Shown here in pieces: positions 1 to 7,370 of a stretch of 38,593 nt of DNA (the stretch's first letter is position 1; each line of letters opens with the position of its first letter). Made by a program: the position numbers and the translations under genes. The notes beneath the pieces are model-generated. The model saw nothing but the letters and a program-made list of their open reading frames with translations. It did not search any database and was not told where the DNA came from. Origin of the DNA: Actinoallomurus sp. (GTDB lineage Bacteria > Actinomycetota > Actinomycetes > Streptosporangiales > Streptosporangiaceae). The stretch spans positions 1 to 38,593 of the forward strand of contig JAOPYG010000103.1 in NCBI GenBank assembly GCA_025964685.1. The letters run 5' to 3'.

Positions 1-2120
1 ACGAAGCCGATCGAGGCGTTCGCCGGGTCGGCGCCGTACGGGCTCGCGGGCACGTCCGGGTCCTCCCATGCCTGCTCGGGCACCAGCCCGGTGGCCGAGT
101 AACGGCTCATCGAGGTGAGCAGGGCCGCCGCCGACCGCTGATCGCGTACCTGCAGGTCGTGCTCTGCCCGCTCGCCGGACAGCACCGGCCACAGATGCCC
201 AGAACCGGCGTTCCCGGTCGGCCACGGCCGCCCCTCCGGATCACAGGAGGTGGGGTCGGCGACGTGGCAGTCGCCGTAACCGTCCTCGGTGCCGGCCGGG
301 TCGGAGCCGTAGCGGTACCAGCCTCGGCCGGTCGGCGTCGTACGCCCGATGACCTTGTCGAGGATCGGCAGCGAGGCGGTCACGTCCGGGTCGTCCGGGG
401 CGAGCACGCCCAGGCGGGTCAGCTCCAGGAACCCGGCGTCGAGGACGCGCCGCTGGTCCTCGGTGGGGCCGCCGTTGCCCAGCCCGTACGTGGTCGCGGC
501 GTCCGGGTCGCCGTTCTTCGACAGCCGCAGGAAGTAGCGCTTGCCGTACGGGCCGGTGGTCGTGACGGTCCAGCCCTTGATCGAACGGGCGAAGTGGTCC
601 GCGGTCGCGCGGTAGAGCCTCGCCCGCGCGGAGTCGCCGTGCCGGTCGGCGATCTCACCGCCGGCCACCAGCCCGGCGATCTCGGCGGCGATGGTCGAGG
701 GGGAGTACCCGGACTGTTCCTCCCACCGCTCCACGCCGAACGACGGGCCGTGCGAGACGAGGAAGTCCGCCGCCTTGCGCACGTGGTCGCGCCACAGGGC
801 CGTGTCGCCGCCGAGTCCCGCCTGGTAGGCCATCAGGATCGGGTAGGCGGTCTCGTCGAGCTGGTCCCCGCCGGTGTCCGGGGCGACCTGGCCGTTCAGC
901 AGCGAGTTGCGCGGCAGCCTGCCGTCGGGCAGCTGCTGGCGTTCGAGCAGGAATCGCGCGGTCGCCCTCGCCGTCGCCAGGTCGCCATCGGTGAGGAACC
1001 CGGTGAACGCCTCGTACAGGTCGCGGGAGAACACCTCGCGGTAGGAACCGAAGTAGGTCGGCTGCCCGCCGGAGCGGTCCGCCGCGCTGAGCGCCTGCCC
1101 CCAGGGACTGGCCAGCGACGCCACGACCGCGCCGGGGAACGTCTTGTCCTCGCTCGCCTTGATGACGTTGGCGGACGTGTAATAGGCGCTCGCGTACGTG
1201 CCGGGCGGCCGCCGGAGGCCACGGTCGTAGGCACGCCAGCCGTTCTCGTAGTCGTTCGCCGTCGCGGTGAAGGGCCGTGCGGCGGCGGCTCCGGCGGTGC
1301 CGGTGGCCTCGTCCGGCGTACGCCCGAAGCCGAGCGCGAAGGTCGTCTCGCCGTGGCTGAGCGGCAGCTGCGCGGTGGCGACGACGTTGCCGTCCGGCGC
1401 CGAGTCGACGGGCGTCAGGGTGTGGTCCGCGTCCAGCATCGCCGCGCCGTCACTCGGCGTGCCGGCGTAGCCGACGCTCGCCTGCGGCAGCGGCCGGTCG
1501 GCGCGCAGCGCCACGTGAGTAGGGACGGCGTAGTCGCGGTTCGTGGCGCTGGTGCGGGTGTTCTCGTCGCTCACCACGGGGACGCCGTGCCGGACCGTGC
1601 CGGTGTCGCCGCCCGCGTTGGACGGTCCACCACCGCCATTGCCGTTGAGGCTCGTGTCGAGCCGCACGTACAGCCGGAGCGCGGTCGTGGCCTCGAGCCG
1701 GGTCCGTACGACCACGGCGTCGCGGCGGGGATCGGTCACGTACGTCGTGATGAGGCGGTACCGTCCGGCCCTGCTCGACGTCGTGACCGTGCACGCCATC
1801 CCGGTCGGGTCGGTACGCGCGGTGTAGGTCGTGTCGCGGCCCTGCAGTTCGGTGAAGCCGTGCCCGTCGGTGACGGCGAACCGCATCGACTCGACGTTCG
1901 TGTTGTCGATGGTCGGCTCGTACACGTCGGACAGCACCCCGCCCGCCACGGTGAACCAGATCTTCGAGCCGCCGTGCGCCGTGCCGACGCAGTCCTTGCG
2001 CGCGAGGTCGAAATGGGAGGCCGTCCCGGGCCCCGCCGCGGCGTGGGCGGCACCGGACGTCACGCCGATGAGGGGGACGGTGAGGGCGACGGCGAGCACA
2101 GCGGTGTGCGGACGACGCAT
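1..2120 (-). CDS. Secreted GH15 glucodextranase/glucoamylase-type glycosidase (3' end outside window)
   Basis: Exo-acting glucosidase that would release glucose from the non-reducing ends of alpha-glucans outside the cell. The frame is open from the ATG to the window edge, giving 706 codons without a stop. Residues 1-28 form a signal peptide (MRRPHTAV start, hydrophobic core, Ala-rich cleavage region). A beta-sandwich N-terminal domain of the glucodextranase type follows, then the (alpha/alpha)6 GH15 catalytic domain. The acid region reads ERWEEQSGYSPST (Glu467/Glu468) and the base region VPEQAWED (Glu682), both typical of GH15. The start is supported by GGAGG six bases upstream. The C-terminal domains, if any, lie beyond the window. 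Substrate choice between dextran and starch cannot be settled from this fragment. Confidence 0.9.
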   Translation of the reverse strand, partial: MRRPHTAVLAVALTVPLIGVTSGAAHAAAGPGTASHFDLARKDCVGTAHGGSKIWFTVAGGVLSDVYEPTIDNTNVESMRFAVTDGHGFTELQGRDTTYTARTDPTGMACTVTTSSRAGRYRLITTYVTDPRRDAVVVRTRLEATTALRLYVRLDTSLNGNGGGGPSNAGGDTGTVRHGVPVVSDENTRTSATNRDYAVPTHVALRADRPLPQASVGYAGTPSDGAAMLDADHTLTPVDSAPDGNVVATAQLPLSHGETTFALGFGRTPDEATGTAGAAAARPFTATANDYENGWRAYDRGLRRPPGTYASAYYTSANVIKASEDKTFPGAVVASLASPWGQALSAADRSGGQPTYFGSYREVFSRDLYEAFTGFLTDGDLATARATARFLLERQQLPDGRLPRNSLLNGQVAPDTGGDQLDETAYPILMAYQAGLGGDTALWRDHVRKAADFLVSHGPSFGVERWEEQSGYSPSTIAAEIAGLVAGGEIADRHGDSARARLYRATADHFARSIKGWTVTTTGPYGKRYFLRLSKNGDPDAATTYGLGNGGPTEDQRRVLDAGFLELTRLGVLAPDDPDVTASLPILDKVIGRTTPTGRGWYRYGSDPAGTEDGYGDCHVADPTSCDPEGRPWPTGNAGSGHLWPVLSGERAEHDLQVRDQRSAAALLTSMSRYSATGLVPEQAWEDPDVPASPYGADPANASIGF

Positions 2121-2188
2121 GGGTGGCCTCCGGCGTTTGTCGTGCCGCCAGCAAAGGCCCGCTGCCGATCTTCTGTCAACGTCCGGAT

Positions 2189-2204
2189 GCGGTCGCCGGA
2201 CCGC
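2189..2204 (-). terminator. Hairpin after the serine protease gene
   Basis: A perfect 6-bp stem (GCGGTC/GACCGC) with a GCCG loop lies 3 bases beyond the protease stop codon. It has no T-run, as is common for actinomycete terminators. The stem is short, so the call is moderate. Confidence 0.35.
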
Positions 2205-2207
2205 CGG

Positions 2208-2990
2208 TCAGAGTGGCAGGTTGAACGGCGCCAGCCGCGTGTAGACGCCGGGGTAGCCCGCCCGCGCGCAGCCGTACGCCCACGAGGTGAGGCCGGTGAG
2301 CCGGCCGTTCACCACGAGCGGTCCGCCGCTGTCGAACTGGCACGTGTCGCCGTGCGTCGAGCCCGCGCAGATCATGTCGCGCCGGTCGAAGGCCGAGCCG
2401 TACGCGTCCGCGCAGCGCGCGTCGGTCACGAGGGAGATGTTCGCCTGGCGCAGTCGCGTGTTGAACAGGTCGAGCTCGGAGGTCGTGCCCCAGCCGAGGA
2501 TCTGCGTCGGCGCACCGGGCAGGTGCGTGCCGGACCGGTCGATCAGCAGGGGGAGGCGGTTGATGACGGGACGGGACAGCGTCAGCACCGCCACGTCGTG
2601 GTGCTCGACCGTCTCGCCCTTGAACTCCGTCTCGCGGAAGCCCGGCTGCACCCAGATCGACCTGACCTGCACGGTCTCGCCGTCCTTCTTCGACAGGTCG
2701 GCCCGGCCGAACGTGGCGCTCAGGAGGGTCGGCGCGGCACGGAGGAAGTCGACGCAGTGCGCGGCCGTCACGACCTTGTCGGCGGTGACCAGGGCGCCGC
2801 CGCAGAACTGACCGGACGGCCGGACCACGAAGGCCGGCGTGCCGATGGCGGCCAGCCAGGGCGGCGGGGCGGCGGCGGTGCCACCGACGATCGCGTCCGC
2901 GGCCCGTGGGGTGTACACGCCGGTGAACAAGCCCGCCGACAGCAGCGCCGCCGAGGCGACGGCGGCGAGACGGCGTGGGAACAGGGGCAT
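2208..2990 (-). CDS. Secreted trypsin-like serine protease (S1 family)
   Basis: Extracellular chymotrypsin-fold endopeptidase of 260 residues. Residues 1-33 form the signal peptide and a very short propeptide. The mature enzyme would start at IVGG (34-37), whose free N-terminus forms the activating salt bridge. The triad is visible: His78 in VVTAAHC, Asp132 in HHDVAVLTL and Ser221 in CQFDSGGPL. The usual Gly before the DSGGP core is Phe here. Cysteine pairs around the His and Ser loops fit S1 disulfides. The protein ends soon after YPGVYTRLAPF, so the usual C-terminal helix is shortened. The ATG chosen has GGAGG nine bases upstream; a longer in-frame start would put extra charged residues before the signal sequence. 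Confidence 0.9.
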   Translation of the reverse strand: MPLFPRRLAAVASAALLSAGLFTGVYTPRAADAIVGGTAAAPPPWLAAIGTPAFVVRPSGQFCGGALVTADKVVTAAHCVDFLRAAPTLLSATFGRADLSKKDGETVQVRSIWVQPGFRETEFKGETVEHHDVAVLTLSRPVINRLPLLIDRSGTHLPGAPTQILGWGTTSELDLFNTRLRQANISLVTDARCADAYGSAFDRRDMICAGSTHGDTCQFDSGGPLVVNGRLTGLTSWAYGCARAGYPGVYTRLAPFNLPL

Positions 2991-3068
2991 GGGGGAGAAC
3001 CTCCGTCCGTATGGGGCAAACCTAGCGGCACCGGACATCCCGCGCGAGCCGCCGACGCGGCCCGCCGG

Positions 3069-3803
3069 TCACTGGTGCTTGCGGCCGGTGCGGCCGGAGA
3101 ACCGCGCGGCGAGGTTGCGCGGGATGAACCGGCCGGCCCCGACCAGCGCCTTGTACTGCAACCCGGGGACGCTGACGGTCTGGCCGCGGCGGAAGTCGCG
3201 CAGCGCGGCCGCGACGACGTCGTCGGCGTCCAGCCACAGGATCGACGGCAGACGGGACATGTCGATCCGCGCCCGTTCGTGGAACTCCGTGTGTACGAAG
3301 CCCGGGCAGAGGGCCATGACCGGGACGCCCGTGAAATCCTGCGCGGCGGCCTGGCTGAAGCTCACCACCCACGCCTTCGACGCGCCGTAGGTGCCGCGGG
3401 GGAAGAACGCCCCGACCGACGCGACGTTGATGACCCCGCCGCGACCGCGTTCGCGCATCGCAGGCAGTGCCGCGCGCGTCAGCCGGAGCACCGCCTCGCA
3501 GTGCACCCGCAACATCGTCAGCTCGTCCTCGAGCGGCACGTCGAGGAACCGGCCCGTGTGCCCGAACCCGGCGTTGTTGATCACCAGGTCGGCACGGCGG
3601 GCGGCGTCCTCACCGGCGGCGATGCCCTCCTCGGTGGCCAGGTCGGCGACCACCACCTCGGAGCGGCCGTGCTCATCGGCGGCGCGCGCGAGCCGCTCGG
3701 CGTCGCGGGCGAGCAGGATCAGGTCGAAACCGTCGGCGGACAGTCGGCGGGCGAAGGCCGCGCCGATTCCGGCCGTCGCGCCGGTGATGAGTGCGGTGGG
3801 CAT
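3069..3803 (-). CDS. SDR family NAD(P)-dependent oxidoreductase
   Basis: Classical short-chain dehydrogenase of 244 residues. The Rossmann dinucleotide motif TGATAGIG is at residues 7-14, NNAG at 76-79 and the catalytic set at Ser129, Tyr139 (YGASK) and Lys143. Asp54 in VVADL would sit near the adenine. The C-terminal part resembles SDRs acting on acyl or steroid-like substrates, but the substrate is not identifiable. The ATG shown starts directly at the fold (MPTALITG). There is no Shine-Dalgarno sequence; a TAACGT box lies seven bases upstream, so a leaderless transcript is plausible. The gene points away from the carboxypeptidase gene that starts about 120 bases to its right. Confidence 0.88.
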   Translation of the reverse strand: MPTALITGATAGIGAAFARRLSADGFDLILLARDAERLARAADEHGRSEVVVADLATEEGIAAGEDAARRADLVINNAGFGHTGRFLDVPLEDELTMLRVHCEAVLRLTRAALPAMRERGRGGVINVASVGAFFPRGTYGASKAWVVSFSQAAAQDFTGVPVMALCPGFVHTEFHERARIDMSRLPSILWLDADDVVAAALRDFRRGQTVSVPGLQYKALVGAGRFIPRNLAARFSGRTGRKHQ

Positions 3804-3926
3804 GCGGCGTACGTTACTGCGCCGCCGGATCGAAACCTGCCGGGCGCGGCCCGAACCAGTTCGGCGTTCGGTGCATCTACTCTGATCGCGGGGCAGGCGC
3901 GCGCCGCTGGTGAGGGAACGACGGGG

Positions 3927-5180
3927 GTGGTTGCGGTGACGGGGATCGCGGAACGCATGCTGCTGCCGCCTGCCGAGGAGACCGGCGGTCCGCGACGGCA
4001 CACCGGCCGGACCGTGGCGATCATCTGCGCGGCGGCGGGTCTGCTGCTGCTCGCGCTGGTCGCCGTCCAGATGGTACGGCCGCTGCCGTCGGCGAAGCTG
4101 CGACTGGTCACCCCCGCGAGCCGCACCCTGCCCGGCGCGCTGCGCCTGCCGTGGCCGTCCGCCGGCCAGGCGGTCGTCGAGGTCGACGGGCTCGGCCGCA
4201 TGGGCGCCTCGGGCACCGGGCGGCCGACTCCCACGGCCAGCGTCGCGAAGGTGATGACCGCCTACATCTTCCTCCAGGACCACCCGCTGCGCACCGGCGA
4301 GGAGGGCCCGACGTACCGCGTCTCCGCCGAGGAGGCGGCCCGGCTGCCGTGGCGCGTGGCGCGCGACGAGTCGCACGTTGACGTGGTCGCGAACCAGCCG
4401 TTCACCGAGCGCGAGGCCATCGAGGCGCTGATGATCGTCTCGGCGAACAACATCGCGCACGAGCTCGCCCGCTGGGACGCCGGCGGCGACGCGCCGTTCG
4501 TGGCGAAGATGAACGCCACGGCGCGGCGGCTCGGCATGACCGGCACCCGCTACACCGACCCGAGCGGCTACGACGCGACCACGGTGAGCACCGCCGCCGA
4601 CCAGGTCGTGCTGTTCCGCGCGGCGATGCGACGGTTCCCCGCCTTCGCCGAGGTCGTGAGCAAGCCGGCGTTCACGCCGCGCACCGGCGGTGAGACGCGG
4701 TCGGGCGGGAACACCCTGCTCGGCTCGTACGGCGTCATCGGCGGCAAGACCGGTTACACGAGCCAGGCCGGCGCCAACTACGTCTTCGCCGCGCGGGTCG
4801 CCGGCCGGCTGCTCGTCGGCGCGGTGATGGCGCAGCCGCAGGCCACCAGCGCGGCGGTCGCCGTGTCCGCCGCGCGGCCGCTGATCGCGGCCGCCGAGAG
4901 CTCCTTCACCCGCGTCACCCTCGCACCGCGCGGCGCCGTGCTGGCGCGGGTCGACGACGGCTTCGGGCACCGCGTCCCGCTGGCCGCGGCCGCGTCGGTC
5001 ACCGCGACCGGCTGGCCCGGGCTGACACTGCGGCTCCGCGTCGAGGGTGACCCGCCGCGGCGCGCGCACTCCGGCCGTACCGTCGCCTCGCTCATCGCGG
5101 GCGGCGACCGCGTGCCGCTGCGGCTCGCGAGGCCGCTGCGCGCGCCGGGCGTGCTCGACCGTCTCACCCGCCTCGGCTGA
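3927..5180 (+). CDS. Membrane-anchored D-alanyl-D-alanine carboxypeptidase (peptidase S11)
   Basis: Penicillin-binding protein of the low-molecular-weight class that trims the terminal D-Ala from peptidoglycan stem peptides outside the membrane. Of about 417 residues, 28-50 form a single transmembrane anchor. The active-site set is intact: SVAK (Ser105/Lys108), SANN (Ser172-Asn174) and GGKTG (KTG 274-276). The region after about 300 would be the beta-rich C-terminal domain. Starts at GTG 3927, GTG 3936 and ATG 3957 are all in frame; the first has GAGGGA at a reasonable distance and is used here. The reading frame stays open far upstream, but that stretch is antisense to the neighbouring genes and is not coding. 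Confidence 0.9.
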   Translation: MVAVTGIAERMLLPPAEETGGPRRHTGRTVAIICAAAGLLLLALVAVQMVRPLPSAKLRLVTPASRTLPGALRLPWPSAGQAVVEVDGLGRMGASGTGRPTPTASVAKVMTAYIFLQDHPLRTGEEGPTYRVSAEEAARLPWRVARDESHVDVVANQPFTEREAIEALMIVSANNIAHELARWDAGGDAPFVAKMNATARRLGMTGTRYTDPSGYDATTVSTAADQVVLFRAAMRRFPAFAEVVSKPAFTPRTGGETRSGGNTLLGSYGVIGGKTGYTSQAGANYVFAARVAGRLLVGAVMAQPQATSAAVAVSAARPLIAAAESSFTRVTLAPRGAVLARVDDGFGHRVPLAAAASVTATGWPGLTLRLRVEGDPPRRAHSGRTVASLIAGGDRVPLRLARPLRAPGVLDRLTRLG

Positions 5181-5181
5181 G

Positions 5182-5565
5182 TCAGACCGTCACGCGGAGG
5201 TCCGGCGGATCGGGCCGCCGGGTGGCGCGGCGGTAGGTGAAGGTGAAGCCCGGCCAGTTGTTGACCTGCTTTCCGCCGGCGGTCGTGTATCAGCTCATGC
5301 AGCCGCTGGTCCACACGGTGTCGCGGAAACCTGAGCTGGAGCCGCCGGTTGAAGGCGTCCTGTACGTCGGGCCGCACGTCGATGTAGCGCGCGCGTGAGG
5401 CACGTACGCAGCCGACGATGTAGGCGAACTGCGACTCGTGCATGTAGATCGTCGACGTGTGGCCGAGGTTGGTGTTCGGCCCGTAGATCAGGAACAGGTT
5501 GGAAAACCGCTCAATCCGGGATAGCTGTTGTCCAGCCAGGTGCCGCCCAGGTCATCGCCCCGCGG
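5182..5565 (-). pseudogene. Remnant of a flavin-containing (Baeyer-Villiger-type) monooxygenase gene
   Basis: Pieces of an FAD/NADPH monooxygenase are recognisable on the minus strand. Around 5521-5560 a fragment reads DDLGGTWLDNSYPG, the FAD-proximal motif normally found near the N-terminus. It runs almost directly into FSNLFLIYGPNTNLGH, which belongs near the C-terminus, so several hundred codons are missing. The frame then continues as MHESQFAYIVGCV and VQDAFNRRLQ, shifts frame near 5330, and resumes as RDTVWTSGCMS, a TGA where family members have Trp, then YTTAGGKQVNNWPGFTFTY. The final stop is at 5182. One large deletion, one frameshift and one nonsense codon make a functional product very unlikely. 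Confidence 0.8.
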
Positions 5566-5621
5566 CAGTGGCGTCGCCTCCGCGCCCGGGAATTTTCCCG
5601 CGCCGAGGTGGTTACGTGGTA

Positions 5622-5650
5622 TTAGTTACTTGAAACAAGTAAGCTACTGT
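5622..5650 (+). promoter_or_regulatory. Promoter with palindromic operator for the DoxX-family gene
   Basis: A perfect inverted repeat, TTACTTG-AAA-CAAGTAA, occupies 5626-5642. It lies between a -35-like TTAGTT (5622-5627) and a -10-like TACTGT (5645-5650) spaced 17 bases apart, so a bound dimer would block the promoter. The half-site resembles operators of HxlR/MarR-type repressors; that assignment is an inference. No gene for such a regulator adjoins it. Confidence 0.6.
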
Positions 5651-5679
5651 CGGATTCGACGTCATACCGGAGTCACACC

Positions 5680-6033
5680 ATGTTCGTGGTCACGATCATC
5701 CTCGTTGTACTGCTGGCCCTCGCCTTCGCCATGGCCGGGGGACTAAAGGTCGCCGGCGCCAAGTCGGCCATGGACCAGGCCGATCATTTCGGCATCGCGC
5801 GTGGGCGTTACAAGATCATCGGTGCGCTGGAACTCCTCGCCGTGATCGGACTGCTGGCGGGCCTGGCCGTGTGGCCACTGGGCGTCGCGGCAGGCGTCGG
5901 CCTGGTGCTGCTGATGGTCGGAGCCGTCATCGTCCACATCCGGAGCGGCGACAAGATCGCACATTTCGCGCCCGCCATCGTTCTCGGCGCTCTGGCCGCC
6001 GCCGAGGTCGTCTTCCGCGCCCTGAGCGCGTGA
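5680..6033 (+). CDS. DoxX-like family membrane protein
   Basis: Small integral membrane protein of 117 residues with four hydrophobic segments (about 2-20, 45-63, 66-85 and 96-114). The spacing and sequence, including the first helix ending in AGGLKVAG and the Gly-rich second helix, fit the DoxX-like family. Family members are often induced by quinone, thiol or organic stress, but the activity here is unknown. GGAG lies seven bases before the ATG. The palindromic operator upstream suggests repressor control. A strong hairpin follows the gene, so it is probably transcribed alone. Confidence 0.8.
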   Translation: MFVVTIILVVLLALAFAMAGGLKVAGAKSAMDQADHFGIARGRYKIIGALELLAVIGLLAGLAVWPLGVAAGVGLVLLMVGAVIVHIRSGDKIAHFAPAIVLGALAAAEVVFRALSA

Positions 6034-6067
6034 CGCGCCTCTATCAGGTACTGCGACACAGAGCACA

Positions 6068-6117
6068 GTGACCGGTCTCCGGCGCCGGGATGACGGCGTT
6101 CACCGGAGACCGGTCAC
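6068..6117. terminator. Long hairpin terminator after the DoxX-like gene
   Basis: A perfect 15-bp stem (6068-6082 with 6103-6117, GTGACCGGTCTCCGG) encloses a further 5-bp stem CGCCG/CGGCG with a small bulge. There is no T-run. Its position 34 bases after the stop codon fits a terminator for the plus-strand gene; it may also stop minus-strand transcripts. Confidence 0.65.
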
Positions 6118-6343
6118 CCCGTGAGGCCCGTGGGGCCCCCGGCCGGAGGGCGAGCCCGCGGCCAGGTGCGGCCGTCATCACTTGCGGTGCCGGTGTGGGC
6201 TCCGCTCTACCGTTGACGGTGCGGAAGCGACGCGCCCGGCCGTGCCGGGGCGTAGGCCGGCGGCTCCATCCCCCGTGGTGCCCGTGCGACGGGCCCGCGC
6301 CGGCCCGGCGGCCATCGCGCTCCGGGCGCAGGGGCCTGGCGGG

Positions 6344-6760
6344 TCAGTGGTGGCGGTAGTGGAACGTGACGCCGTACGTGCCGCTCTTCGGGGACTTGGC
6401 GACCTTCACGCCGGTCAGCGTGAAGTGGCCGATCGTCGCGCCGTGGGCGACGGTCGTCGCCGTGATCGTGCGGGCCGTATGGCCGGCGACATCGGTGATG
6501 CTCACCCGCATGCGGCCTGAGTGCAGGGCGCCGGTGTGGACGCGCAGGCCGCTCGCGGTCTTCACGCCGCCCGGGGCCTGCCACCACACCGCCGTCCGGC
6601 GGTGTTGGCCCTTCGGTGCGGCGGTCGCGCCCGGGCGGGCGGACGGGGAGGACTTGCGCGCGGCGGCGCGCTCCCTTCGCACCGCCCCCGCAGGGTCGCT
6701 GCAGCCCGCCAGCAACCCGATCGCGACGACCATTGCCGGAAGGCGGACGCCTCCGCGCAT
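6344..6760 (-). CDS. Small lipoprotein of unknown function
   Basis: A 138-residue exported lipoprotein: basic N-terminus, hydrophobic stretch and lipobox LLAGC (Cys20). A Ala/Arg/Ser-rich linker follows to about residue 50, then a compact beta-rich domain of about 85 residues ending in HYRHH. No family was recognised. The start is supported by GAGGAGG just before the ATG. It lies 30 bases downstream of the MarR gene on the same strand and may be co-transcribed with it. Confidence 0.7.
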   Translation of the reverse strand: MRGGVRLPAMVVAIGLLAGCSDPAGAVRRERAAARKSSPSARPGATAAPKGQHRRTAVWWQAPGGVKTASGLRVHTGALHSGRMRVSITDVAGHTARTITATTVAHGATIGHFTLTGVKVAKSPKSGTYGVTFHYRHH

Positions 6761-6790
6761 GCTTCCTCCTCGTTGAACGACGAGGAAACC

Positions 6791-7306
6791 CTATCGGCGC
6801 CGCCGGACGCCTTCGCGGGCGCCGAGCTTGCCCAGCAGCCGTACGAGGGTGTCGCGTTCTTCGGCGGACAGGGTCTCGGCCCACAGTGTCTCGCGTTCGT
6901 TGTGCGTGGCGAACGCCGTGCTGATGGCGTCGTCGCCCTTGGTGGTGAGGCTGAGGCGTACGGCCCGCCGGTCGTTGACGTCGGGGACCTTGCTGACCAG
7001 GCCGTCCCGGTCGAGGGTGCCGACGAGGGCGGAGACCGCCTGCCGGCTCATGCCGGACAGCTCGGCCGCGCGCTTGGCCTCCATCGGCCCGGCGATCCAC
7101 AGCGTGAACACCAGCCGGAACCCGGGGTAGCTCCAGCCGCGCGGCCGGTGCACTACGGACTCCATGTCGTAGACCACCATGTTCGTCACCCGGTAGAGGG
7201 TGAGGATGAGGCGCATCGCCTCCGGGTCGATGCCGGGGAGCCGGTCGCGGGCGCGCTCGACGGCGGCGTCGACGAAGGACCAGAAGTCGACGTCTTGTGC
7301 GCTCAC
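6791..7306 (-). CDS. MarR family transcriptional regulator
   Basis: Dimeric winged-helix repressor of 171 residues. Helix-rich N-terminus (1-60), then the wHTH domain at about 70-135: the recognition region AAELSGMSRQAVSALVGTL is followed by the wing, which contains the DRR motif (VNDRRAVRLSLT). It is transcribed away from the homogentisate-dioxygenase-like gene, and an imperfect TAAT...ATTA palindrome in the 64-base gap is its likely operator, so it probably represses that gene and itself. The start is GTG with no clear ribosome binding site; a leaderless start is possible. Confidence 0.87.
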   Translation of the reverse strand: MSAQDVDFWSFVDAAVERARDRLPGIDPEAMRLILTLYRVTNMVVYDMESVVHRPRGWSYPGFRLVFTLWIAGPMEAKRAAELSGMSRQAVSALVGTLDRDGLVSKVPDVNDRRAVRLSLTTKGDDAISTAFATHNERETLWAETLSAEERDTLVRLLGKLGAREGVRRRR

Positions 7307-7336
7307 GGACCACAGCTTAGAGTCGGAAACAGGAAC

Positions 7337-7354
7337 TAATCAAAGGTTTTATTA
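7337..7354. promoter_or_regulatory. Putative MarR operator between the regulator and the dioxygenase gene
   Basis: TAATCAAAGGTTTTATTA is an imperfect 18-base palindrome with 14 matching positions, placed centrally in the divergent intergenic region. Its AT-richness stands out from its surroundings. Binding by the adjacent MarR protein is inferred from layout. Confidence 0.5.
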
Positions 7355-7370
7355 ATCGCGGGAGTCGAAA

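Noticed and set aside
159-3926. Very long plus-strand open frame running into the carboxypeptidase gene
   Set aside because: It is antisense to the GH15, protease and SDR genes, all with clear catalytic motifs. Its translation is Arg/Gly/Val-rich without domains; only the part from about 3927 is real.
6118-6343. Possible small gene or decayed paralogue after the DoxX-like terminator
   Set aside because: Very GC-rich; a minus-strand ending HRHRK faintly recalls the neighbouring lipoprotein tail, but no further similarity was seen.
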